From Spirochaetaceae bacterium (GTDB lineage Bacteria > Spirochaetota > Spirochaetia > Treponematales > Treponemataceae), in the NCBI GenBank assembly GCA_017416145.1, contig JAFQDD010000016.1, positions 1 to 64,000 on the forward strand: a stretch of 64,000 nt of DNA. Reading direction: 5' to 3'. Below are positions 24,382 to 31,631 of the stretch, one piece after another. The position numbers and the translations under genes are program-made. Positions within the stretch are counted from its first letter, which is position 1. Every line of letters starts with the position of its first letter. Under the pieces are notes generated by a model that had not been told where the DNA came from, did no database searches, and worked only from the letters and a program-made list of their open reading frames with translations.

Positions 24382-25944
24382 ATGTCAAAAAAATCAGTCA
24401 CTATTACAATAAATTGTCAAAAACCTTTTATTCGTCATCTTGATGATGAATACGTTTCAAAAAATACAGCCTTATTTTCCGCAATCTCAAACACATATCT
24501 TCCTTTGTTAAATATGTTTGCAGATTTGGAAGCTGAAGGAATCCCCTTCAAAATCAATATGGTGATTTCTCCAACTCTTTGTGATATGTTAGCTGATCCA
24601 GTTTTACAACAACAATATATCGAATGGCTAGATAAACTGATTTCTTTGGGCAACGATGAAGTTGCAAAATACACAAATAATTCTACAAAAAGACGTTTAG
24701 CAGTTGACGCATTAAATAAAACAATTCAAAACAAAAGAGATTTTCAAGAAGTTCTAAATCAAGATATTTTATCAAAATTTGCATATTACGCCAGAAAGGG
24801 AAATATTGAGTTTTTGGGTACAACTGCTACTTCAATATTTTTGCCACATTATTCTGATATCGAAGAAGTTATTTCTGCTCAAATTGAAACAGGTTTACAA
24901 CTTCATAAAAAACATTTTGGAATTGCTCCGGAAGGTTTTTATTTACCCTATATGGCTTATTATCCTGGACTAGAATTTACACTTCGTTCTTATGGTTTTG
25001 GTTACACAATTTTGGATACTCACGGTTTGCTTTTTGCAGAGCCAGAACCAGAAAACGGCATTTTCACTCCAGCAAGATGTTACAATTCCTTAGCTGTTTT
25101 TGGTGCAGATAACGAAGATATTAAAAAATACAGATTAAATCCTTTGTACAAAAACAGAGAAAAAGATATAGGATACGAAGCAGATTCTGAATATCTTGGA
25201 AAACATCTTGGAACTGAAGTATCTGAACGTGTTGCAACGGGATTTACATATTGGCAAGGTGATGGCGAAACATTATACAATACAGTTTTAGCAAAAGAAC
25301 AAGTTGCAAAAGATGCTGCTGATTTTCTATCATCTAAAATCAGTCGATTAAACAAAGCTTTAGAAATCAAGCCTGACACAGACGTTTCTCTAACTTGCGT
25401 AATAAACGGTGAAGAACTTGGAGAAACTTGGGAAGAAGGTGTTTCTTGGTTAGAAGAAGTTTTACGACAGGCATTTAACACAACAGAAGTTGAAATTGAA
25501 TTTTTATCAGACTTAATTAAGGACAATCATTTTAATTTACAAAAAGTTAAACCATATTTTAGTTCCGCAGAAGGAACTGGATACGGCGAAAATATGCTGG
25601 AAAATTCCAATGGTTGGATGCTTCGATATATCAGAAAAGCCTCTGAAAGAATGATTGACTTAACATCAAGATTTAAGGACGATTCTGGATTAAAAGCTCG
25701 TTCCCTAAATCTAGCTGCAAAAGAGATTTTACTTGCTCAATCTGGGGATTGGCCTTTGATGATAAGCGAAAAAATAAATCCAGAATATGCAGAGCAACGG
25801 TTCAAAGAAAGCGTTTTAGCATTTTCTACAGTTTTTGATTCACTTGGTTCAAACAGCATTAGCACAGAATGGCTTACCAGAATGGAAAAGAAACATACCC
25901 TATTTCCAGAAATGAATTATATGGTATTTAGTTCAAAACAATAA
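24382..25944 (+). CDS. GH57-family protein with lost catalytic residues
   Basis: The 520-residue protein follows the branching-enzyme type of GH57 over its whole length: start HLDDEYV...ETYLPLL-like region, YPGLEFTLRSYGFGYTILDTHGL, KNREKDIGYE, and the late SGDWPLMIS segment. The active-site positions differ. The HxH of motif 1 is NCQ (residues 11-13). The nucleophile position, usually LPE, is LPY (Tyr190). The acid/base position, usually Asp in DxExxGH, is Asn342 in NGEELGE. An inactive, glucan-binding or regulatory protein is therefore likely. GAGG precedes the ATG at 24382, which is preferred over a start four codons earlier. It is co-transcribed with DUF4912. Family is clear; the inactivity is inferred from motif alignment by eye. 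Confidence 0.88.
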   Translation: MSKKSVTITINCQKPFIRHLDDEYVSKNTALFSAISNTYLPLLNMFADLEAEGIPFKINMVISPTLCDMLADPVLQQQYIEWLDKLISLGNDEVAKYTNNSTKRRLAVDALNKTIQNKRDFQEVLNQDILSKFAYYARKGNIEFLGTTATSIFLPHYSDIEEVISAQIETGLQLHKKHFGIAPEGFYLPYMAYYPGLEFTLRSYGFGYTILDTHGLLFAEPEPENGIFTPARCYNSLAVFGADNEDIKKYRLNPLYKNREKDIGYEADSEYLGKHLGTEVSERVATGFTYWQGDGETLYNTVLAKEQVAKDAADFLSSKISRLNKALEIKPDTDVSLTCVINGEELGETWEEGVSWLEEVLRQAFNTTEVEIEFLSDLIKDNHFNLQKVKPYFSSAEGTGYGENMLENSNGWMLRYIRKASERMIDLTSRFKDDSGLKARSLNLAAKEILLAQSGDWPLMISEKINPEYAEQRFKESVLAFSTVFDSLGSNSISTEWLTRMEKKHTLFPEMNYMVFSSKQ

Positions 25945-25991
25945 ATTTTCGCACATTTTTACAACTTTTTTTTCAAAGTTTTTATTCAACA

Positions 25992-26020
25992 TTCCATATT
26001 GCAAATATTTGGTGTATAAT
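25992..26020 (+). promoter_or_regulatory. Putative leaderless promoter of the acyltransferase gene
   Basis: A consensus TATAAT (26015-26020) ends seven bases before the ATG at 26028. A weak -35 (TTCCAT, 25992-25997) lies 17 bases upstream. There is no Shine-Dalgarno sequence in the gap. Confidence 0.45.
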
Positions 26021-26027
26021 AAAAATT

Positions 26028-27251
26028 ATGAAAAATGAGAACAAAGATTCAGCAAAACGCAAGAAAATCGAAGAAAAAAAAGAAATACGAAAATATAAAC
26101 ATCACAAACGATTTTGGAAATTCATTAGAGTTGTGGCAAAACCTATTATTAAAATGCTCTTTAAATTTGAATACGAAATCGCTCCTGCAATAAAGGGTCC
26201 ATATCTTGTTGTTTCAAACCATACAACAGATTTAGACCCTGCCTTTCTTGGAATCAGTTTTCCACCACAAATGTATTTTGTAGCTAGTGAACACGTTTAT
26301 CGTTCTGGAATTTTAGGAGTTTTCCTAAAATGGGCCTTTGAACCAATTGCAAAAATCAAAGGAAGTTCCGACGCAGCTACAGTTTTGAAAATGCTTCGCT
26401 ATCTTCGGAGCGGGAAAAATGTTTGCCTTTTCCCAGAGGGAAACCGTAGTTTCAACGGAAAAACTGGAGAAATTATCGAAGCAACTGGAAAATTGGTAAA
26501 AGCCTCCAACGCAAGTCTTGTAACTTACAAAATTACTGGAGGATATTTTACAACTCCACGTTGGGGGAAAGGGATTAGAAAAGGCAAGGTTACTGGAAAA
26601 GTTGTAAAAGTTTACAGTCCAGAAGAAATCAAAAAAATGGAACCTGAAGAAGTTACAGCTTTAATCAAAGCGGATTTATGGGAAAATGCTTATGAAACTC
26701 AGGCGAAAAATCCTATTAAATACAAGGGAAAAACCTTGGCTGAAAGTTTTGAAACTGGATACAATGTTTGTCCAAAATGTAAAACCATAGACAACATCAC
26801 ATCCAAGAAAAATAAAATATTCTGCAAGAACTGTGGAATGGAAACAATTTTGGACGAATACGGCTATTTTCCAAAGGATTTTGATTTCAAAACTGTGGAA
26901 GATTGGGACAATTTCCAAGAAGATTTTTACAAAAATCTAGTATCAGAAACAAAAGACACAACCGATTCTCTATTTTTTGATACAAATGTGGAATTGTGGA
27001 CTTTTAATGAAAATCACATAGAAAATTCCTTAGGAATTGGAACTTTTAAAATGTTTACAAATCGTTTTGTATTTGAAACTGACTCAAAATTCCTTGAATT
27101 ACCTTTATCAGAAATTCCAGAGATATCTATTCACGGGAAAAAGACTTTGATTTTTACATCCAGCGGAAATATTCACTACGAATTAAAATCAAAAAATCTC
27201 ATTAATGTGCGAAAATATTTGTATTGTTTTTCTGCATTAAAAAATATATAA
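26028..27251 (+). CDS. 1-acylglycerol-3-phosphate acyltransferase (PlsC) with zinc-ribbon tail
   Basis: PlsC-type enzymes add the second acyl chain in phospholipid synthesis at the inner membrane. The N-terminal ~215 residues contain the HX4D motif (SNHTTDLDP) and the FPEGNRSF motif. After this comes a region not found in ordinary PlsC: CPKCKTIDN...FCKNCGM near residues 248-273, a probable zinc ribbon, and then about 130 residues with beta character resembling a PH-like fold. At 407 residues it is nearly twice the usual length. It starts with a basic, Lys-rich stretch. The GltS gene follows after 26 bases. The acyl substrate is not readable. Confidence 0.87.
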   Translation: MKNENKDSAKRKKIEEKKEIRKYKHHKRFWKFIRVVAKPIIKMLFKFEYEIAPAIKGPYLVVSNHTTDLDPAFLGISFPPQMYFVASEHVYRSGILGVFLKWAFEPIAKIKGSSDAATVLKMLRYLRSGKNVCLFPEGNRSFNGKTGEIIEATGKLVKASNASLVTYKITGGYFTTPRWGKGIRKGKVTGKVVKVYSPEEIKKMEPEEVTALIKADLWENAYETQAKNPIKYKGKTLAESFETGYNVCPKCKTIDNITSKKNKIFCKNCGMETILDEYGYFPKDFDFKTVEDWDNFQEDFYKNLVSETKDTTDSLFFDTNVELWTFNENHIENSLGIGTFKMFTNRFVFETDSKFLELPLSEIPEISIHGKKTLIFTSSGNIHYELKSKNLINVRKYLYCFSALKNI

Positions 27252-27277
27252 ATTAACTGTCAATTTTTGGAGGAATT

Positions 27278-28702
27278 ATGGACTACTCTGCTGCAAATAC
27301 CCAACTTTGGAATATGTTAATACAAATTGGAATTATCGCCATTTTGTTGGTGATTTCAAATATTTTACGACACAAAGTGCCTTTCATCAAAAAAACTTTG
27401 ATGCCAACTTCTGTAATTGCAGGATTTCTTTTACTTTTAGTAAAAACTTTGGGCTGGTTGCCTGTAGATTCCCAGTTTTTGGAAATGGTAACTTACCACG
27501 GAATTGCTATTGGTTTTATTGCTTTATCGCTTAAAATCGAAAAGAAAGAAAGTACAAAAGAAGGTGCAAAATTAGCATTGAAAAACGGGGCTGTAATCGT
27601 TAGTACTTATCTTGTTCAAGCAATTGTAGGGTTAGCAATTTCTTTGGGCTTGGCTTTTACTTTTATGCCAGGACTTTTCAAGGCTTCTGGAATTTTGCTT
27701 CCAATGGGATTCGGTCAAGGTCCAGGTCAAGCTAACAACGTTGGAACAACATATGAAAGTCTTGGATTTGTTGGTGGTCAATCTTATGGCTTAGCAATTG
27801 CTGCCTCTGGATTTTTGTGTGCTTGTATTGTTGGAGTGATTTATATTAACGTACAGTCAAAAAAACTAAAATTACAAAAAGAAGAACACGAAGATATTTC
27901 TGGTTCTGTTACAGTAGAAACATTCCAAGATAGAAACGAAATCCCAATTTCTCAGTCTATCGACAAACTTTCTATGCAAATGGCTTTGATTATTGTGGTT
28001 TATCTTGCAACATTCCTTGTTATTAAAGGCGTAACAGATTTACTTGGTACTCATCTTCCTGGGGTTGCCGCAACTATTTCGCCACTTCTTTGGGGATTTA
28101 ACTTTATCATTGGTTCTTTAATGGCTCTTTTGCTAAAAGCAATTATCAAAGGATTAACAAAGGCAAAAATCGTAAAACGCCAATATCAGAACAACTATTT
28201 GTTAAGCCGTATTTCTGGACTTGCTTTTGATGTAATGATTATTTGTGGAATTGCCGCCATTGATTTTGATGATATTTCAAGTCTCTGGATTCCATTTGCA
28301 ATTACTGCTGTTGTAGGCGGTATTGCAACTTTTGTTTACTTGAAATTCATTTGTAACAAACTTTACGCTGATTACAAAGAAGAAGGCTTTTTAAGTATGT
28401 TTGGAATGCTAACTGGAACAATCAGTTCTGGTATTCTTCTTTTACGGGAAATTGACCCAGATTTTGAAACTCCAGCTGCCAACAACCTTGTTTCTGGAAG
28501 CGGAACAGGAATTGCTTTTGGTGCACCGGTTTTGGTTTTAGTAAGTTTGGCTCCAAAGTCTACAGGCTGGTGTTTTGGTGTAGTTGGACTTGCAACAGTT
28601 TATCTTGGAATTTTGCTTTTTATGATGTTTAAGCTAAATAAAAAAACAAAGTCTAATAATCAAGTTGAAAATCAAATTAACCAAGAAAAACTTGAAGCTT
28701 AA
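27278..28702 (+). CDS. Sodium/glutamate symporter, GltS family
   Basis: This 474-residue membrane carrier brings in glutamate, or a related acid, with sodium. It has about 11-12 hydrophobic segments in two inverted halves. The GFGQGPGQANNVGTTYESLGF stretch in the first half and GMLTGTISSGILLLREIDP with LVSGSGTGIAFGAP in the second are the re-entrant loop regions of the family. GGAGGA precedes the ATG. A bidirectional terminator follows. Confidence 0.9.
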   Translation: MDYSAANTQLWNMLIQIGIIAILLVISNILRHKVPFIKKTLMPTSVIAGFLLLLVKTLGWLPVDSQFLEMVTYHGIAIGFIALSLKIEKKESTKEGAKLALKNGAVIVSTYLVQAIVGLAISLGLAFTFMPGLFKASGILLPMGFGQGPGQANNVGTTYESLGFVGGQSYGLAIAASGFLCACIVGVIYINVQSKKLKLQKEEHEDISGSVTVETFQDRNEIPISQSIDKLSMQMALIIVVYLATFLVIKGVTDLLGTHLPGVAATISPLLWGFNFIIGSLMALLLKAIIKGLTKAKIVKRQYQNNYLLSRISGLAFDVMIICGIAAIDFDDISSLWIPFAITAVVGGIATFVYLKFICNKLYADYKEEGFLSMFGMLTGTISSGILLLREIDPDFETPAANNLVSGSGTGIAFGAPVLVLVSLAPKSTGWCFGVVGLATVYLGILLFMMFKLNKKTKSNNQVENQINQEKLEA

Positions 28703-28722
28703 TTCAAGCCGACAAAAACAAG

Positions 28723-28769
28723 AAAAGGATTGCCAAGATAAAAACTATCAAAGCAATCCTTTTTTTAAG
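28723..28769. terminator. Bidirectional Rho-independent terminator
   Basis: AAAAGGATTGC (28723-28733) pairs with GCAATCCTTTT (28753-28763), followed by more T on the plus strand; the minus strand also ends in U after the stem. It separates the convergent gltS-type and purF-like genes. Confidence 0.8.
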
Positions 28770-28796
28770 TGATATTTAAAAGTTCATAAACTTAAG

Positions 28797-30212
28797 CTAT
28801 TCTTCACCGTTCCAACAATATGTACACAAACATTCCTTATCAATACCAATACTTTCAAGCATATCGTCAAGACGATGATAACGTAAAGTTGTAAAGTGAA
28901 GTTGATTTTTAATATCGTTAATCATTTCTTCGTATTTTGGACTGTCTGGATTGCAGTATTCTTTTAGCACTTCTTGTGAAACATTTCCCCCTTCCCGCTT
29001 AAAAATAATTCGACGAGTAATTAAATCAAGCTCTGTTTTTGAACGAGAAAAGTTTAAGTATTTACAACCAAACATAATTGGTGGACAAGCTGGACGAACG
29101 TGAACTTCTTTTGCACCAGATTGATACAAGAAGTCTGTAGTTTCTCTAAGCTGAGTTCCCCGAACAATTGAGTCATCAATCAAAAGGATTTTTTTGCCTT
29201 TAATCAATTGTTGAACAGGAATCAATTTCATTTTTGCAATCAAATCTCGTTGAGCTTGGTTTGAAGGCATAAAAGAACGAGGCCAAGTTGGTGTGTATTT
29301 AATAAATGGACGAGCAAAAGGAATACCAGACTCGTTGGCATATCCAATGGCGTGGGCTGTTCCTGAATCTGGAACTCCAGCGATTGAATCTGGTTCAATA
29401 TTTCCCTTATCCCGTTTTGCAAGAAATTTTCCACAGTTGTAGCGCATTTGTTCTACGTTTACCCCTTCATAAGAAGAAGTTGGATATCCGTAATAACACC
29501 ACAAGAAAGTACACATTTTCATTTTTTTACCAGCTTCTTGCAAAACTTCGATTTTGTCCGCAGTGGCAAAAACAATTTCTCCAGGGCCCAGTTCTTTGTA
29601 GTCGTTGTAGCCAAGATTTACGTAAGCATGACTTTCAAAACTAAAACAAAAACCAGAATCCTTGTGACCAATTTGAAGTGGAGTACGCCCCATTTTATCT
29701 CGAGCCCCGTAGATTCCCTCTGGAGTCATTATTAACATTGTAATAGAGCCTTGGATTTTTTCTTGAACGTATTTTATTCCTTCTAGGATTGAATCTTTTC
29801 TGTTAATAAGAGCCAATATCAACTCGGTTTGGTTAATTTCGTTTTCGGCTGTTTCGTTAAAGTGAGTGTAGCCAGTTTCCAAAATCTCTTTTACAAGTTC
29901 TGCTTTATTTGCCACGTGACCAACTGTTGTTATGGCAAAACGACCTTGTGGAGAATGCACCAACAGAGGCTGAGATTCATAGTCCGAAATACAACCAATA
30001 CCAATTTTTCCGTGCATATCATTTATGTCGTTTTCAAACTTTGTACGAAATGGAGAATTTTGGATATTGTGAATTTTTCGGATAAAACTTCCGTTATCCT
30101 GATAAATTGCAAGTCCACCCTTTCGAGTGCCTAGGTGAGAGTGATAATCAACTCCAAAAAACAAATCTAAAGAACAATCTTCTTTTGAAACAACGCCAAA
30201 AATTCCGCCCAT
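28797..30212 (-). CDS. PurF-like phosphoribosyltransferase lacking the glutaminase nucleophile
   Basis: The 471-residue protein has the two-domain PurF layout. The transferase half is canonical: GVPDSGTAHAIGYANESGIP, a flexible loop PRSFMPSNQAQR, and the PRPP loop IDDSIVRGTQL (Asp346-347). The glutaminase half is not: it starts MGGIFGVV where PurF has MCGI, so the Cys nucleophile is Gly2, and the HNGxLVN oxyanion segment reads VGHVANKAEL. Proteins of this type, also with MGG starts, are common in Bacteroides and some Firmicutes and are usually named amidophosphoribosyltransferase. It could use free ammonia, or take ammonia from a partner such as the purF product at 3158-4528. GGAG lies ten bases before the ATG. 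Confidence 0.87.
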   Translation of the reverse strand: MGGIFGVVSKEDCSLDLFFGVDYHSHLGTRKGGLAIYQDNGSFIRKIHNIQNSPFRTKFENDINDMHGKIGIGCISDYESQPLLVHSPQGRFAITTVGHVANKAELVKEILETGYTHFNETAENEINQTELILALINRKDSILEGIKYVQEKIQGSITMLIMTPEGIYGARDKMGRTPLQIGHKDSGFCFSFESHAYVNLGYNDYKELGPGEIVFATADKIEVLQEAGKKMKMCTFLWCYYGYPTSSYEGVNVEQMRYNCGKFLAKRDKGNIEPDSIAGVPDSGTAHAIGYANESGIPFARPFIKYTPTWPRSFMPSNQAQRDLIAKMKLIPVQQLIKGKKILLIDDSIVRGTQLRETTDFLYQSGAKEVHVRPACPPIMFGCKYLNFSRSKTELDLITRRIIFKREGGNVSQEVLKEYCNPDSPKYEEMINDIKNQLHFTTLRYHRLDDMLESIGIDKECLCTYCWNGEE

Positions 30213-30247
30213 TGTGTTTTATCTCCAAGGAAAAAAAATTATGGCTT

Positions 30248-30276
30248 ATTATATGAAATATAGGGGGTTTGAGCAA
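30248..30276 (-). promoter_or_regulatory. Promoter of the second purF-like gene
   Basis: On the minus strand TTGCTC (30271-30276) and TATAAT (30248-30253) are 17 bases apart. Start would be near 30241, giving a 29-base leader with GGAG. Confidence 0.55.
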
Positions 30277-30393
30277 TAATTTTTATATCAATGTCAAACA
30301 TTTTTGAAAATGTTATAAACTAATTAGAAAATGATGATAATATATTTTCCCAAGACTTTGGGAGGAGTCAGCTTTGAAAAAGCTGGTAAACTA

Positions 30394-30632
30394 TTTGGGG
30401 GAAGGAAAACCGAACTTTTTCGATGCGTAGTTTTTCCTTCCCCCAAACCCCCAACCTTTCCTGGCAACGACCAAAGGGGATTCCCCTTTGGAAACCCCAA
30501 ACTTATGTTTTTCTTTTTATTTTTTATTTTTGTTACTAGTGGTTATCTCTTTTGGCTATTTAGCTATCTATACAAACATACTCCCACTCCTTCCAAGAGA
30601 ACGACCAAAGGGGAAACCCCTTTAGAATCCCC
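30394..30632. repeat. Composite GC-rich repeat, copy C (partial, with doubled second module)
   Basis: Stem 1 is TTTGGGGGAAGGAAAA (30394-30409) with its complement at 30432-30447; the loop contains CTTTTTCGATGCG as in copy A. Stem 2 appears twice, each starting AACGACCAAAGGGG: one near 30467-30498 pairs CCAAAGGGGA with TCCCCTTTGG, the other is near 30600-30632. About 100 bases of T-rich DNA separate them. The GCTTACGGGATTGGG part is missing. The rest of the 507-base gap (30213-30719) holds the purF-like promoter and a small AGCTTT/AAAGCT hairpin at 30371-30387, and no gene I can support. Confidence 0.72.
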
Positions 30633-30719
30633 GAGGTTAAGTTATTTGTCATTGATTGTTTTTCTTTGTTTTTTATCAATCTTTACAAATTCCAAATTCC
30701 CCTTCTGAATTCTTAATTC

Positions 30720-31631
30720 TTAATTCGAAATCACCATTCCATCATAAGCTGATTCCACTGTTACGTCTTTTCCAGCTAGAGTTGGGTAGTTTTCTTTTCG
30801 TTCTGCTAGGATTTTGTTTATTTCCTTATAAGAAAAGTTGTGGCAAATGTGGGTAAACCAAGTGTGTTTTGCACCAACTTTTGAAGCGGCTTCTAAAGCT
30901 TGGTTAAAATTAAAGTGGGTTGTGTGTTCCCGTTCCCGAAGTCCGTCAATTATCAAGTGTTTTACGCCCTTTATTAATTCGAAACTAGATTCTGGGATAA
31001 AATTACAATCTGTAATATATGCGATGGCATCATCCATTTTGCCCCTTTCTGTTTGGAGCAAATATCCATTTACTGGCAAATTCCCGTGCATAATTGGAAC
31101 TGCTGTACAATAAATTGTGCCAGATTTTCTAGGTATTTCAAAAGCTGCTCCAGTTTTGTCTGTGTTTATTACATCAAAACGAGGTTTTCCGCCACCTTCT
31201 TGAGTATTTGCGTAAACATAATCAAAACGTCGCTTAATATCGTTTTCGGCAGCGGTGTTGGCATAAATCTCTATTGGGTTTGGTGCTTCTGCATCACTTT
31301 TGCCAACACAACCTTGGGTATGAGAAAAAATCCGAATATCATCTAGACCATTTAAATGGTCAGCGTGTCCGTGAGTAATCAAAACAGCGTCTAAATGCTT
31401 GATTTTTGCTCGTAAACACTGAAGCCGAAACTCAGGACCAACATCAATTACAAAAGAAGTTGGATATTCTCCCTCGTTCAAAGGAACATCACTTTCTAGT
31501 TCCACATAAACACTGGCTCTGTGGCGAATATCCTTTGGATCAGTGGAATTGCAAACCTTGCAATCACAAGCAATTACAGGAATCCCGTGACTTGTGCCGC
31601 TTCCTAAAACTGTTAAACGTAAATTACTCAT
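30720..31631 (-). CDS. MBL-fold metallo-hydrolase, PhnP-like
   Basis: The 303-residue protein belongs to the metallo-beta-lactamase fold group that includes PhnP and RNase Z. The metal-binding signature THGHADHLNGLDD is intact, with later His in IMHGNLPVN and FTHICHNF. An early CDCKVC motif matches the extra zinc knuckle of PhnP-like phosphodiesterases. Phosphodiester cleavage of a nucleotide or similar small substrate is the likely chemistry; no phn genes are nearby, so phosphonate use is not implied. It overlaps the end of uvrB by 4 bases and is co-transcribed with it. Confidence 0.88.
   Translation of the reverse strand: MSNLRLTVLGSGTSHGIPVIACDCKVCNSTDPKDIRHRASVYVELESDVPLNEGEYPTSFVIDVGPEFRLQCLRAKIKHLDAVLITHGHADHLNGLDDIRIFSHTQGCVGKSDAEAPNPIEIYANTAAENDIKRRFDYVYANTQEGGGKPRFDVINTDKTGAAFEIPRKSGTIYCTAVPIMHGNLPVNGYLLQTERGKMDDAIAYITDCNFIPESSFELIKGVKHLIIDGLREREHTTHFNFNQALEAASKVGAKHTWFTHICHNFSYKEINKILAERKENYPTLAGKDVTVESAYDGMVISN

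Noticed and set aside
30290-30297. Consensus TTGACA on the minus strand upstream of the purF-like gene
   Set aside because: No acceptable -10 box lies 16-18 bases downstream; the TTGCTC/TATAAT pair closer to the gene fits better.
30331-30708. Plus-strand ORF of 125 codons in the gap before the MBL gene
   Set aside because: It crosses repeat copy C and T-rich DNA, giving Phe/Leu-rich nonsense; no ribosome site or family.
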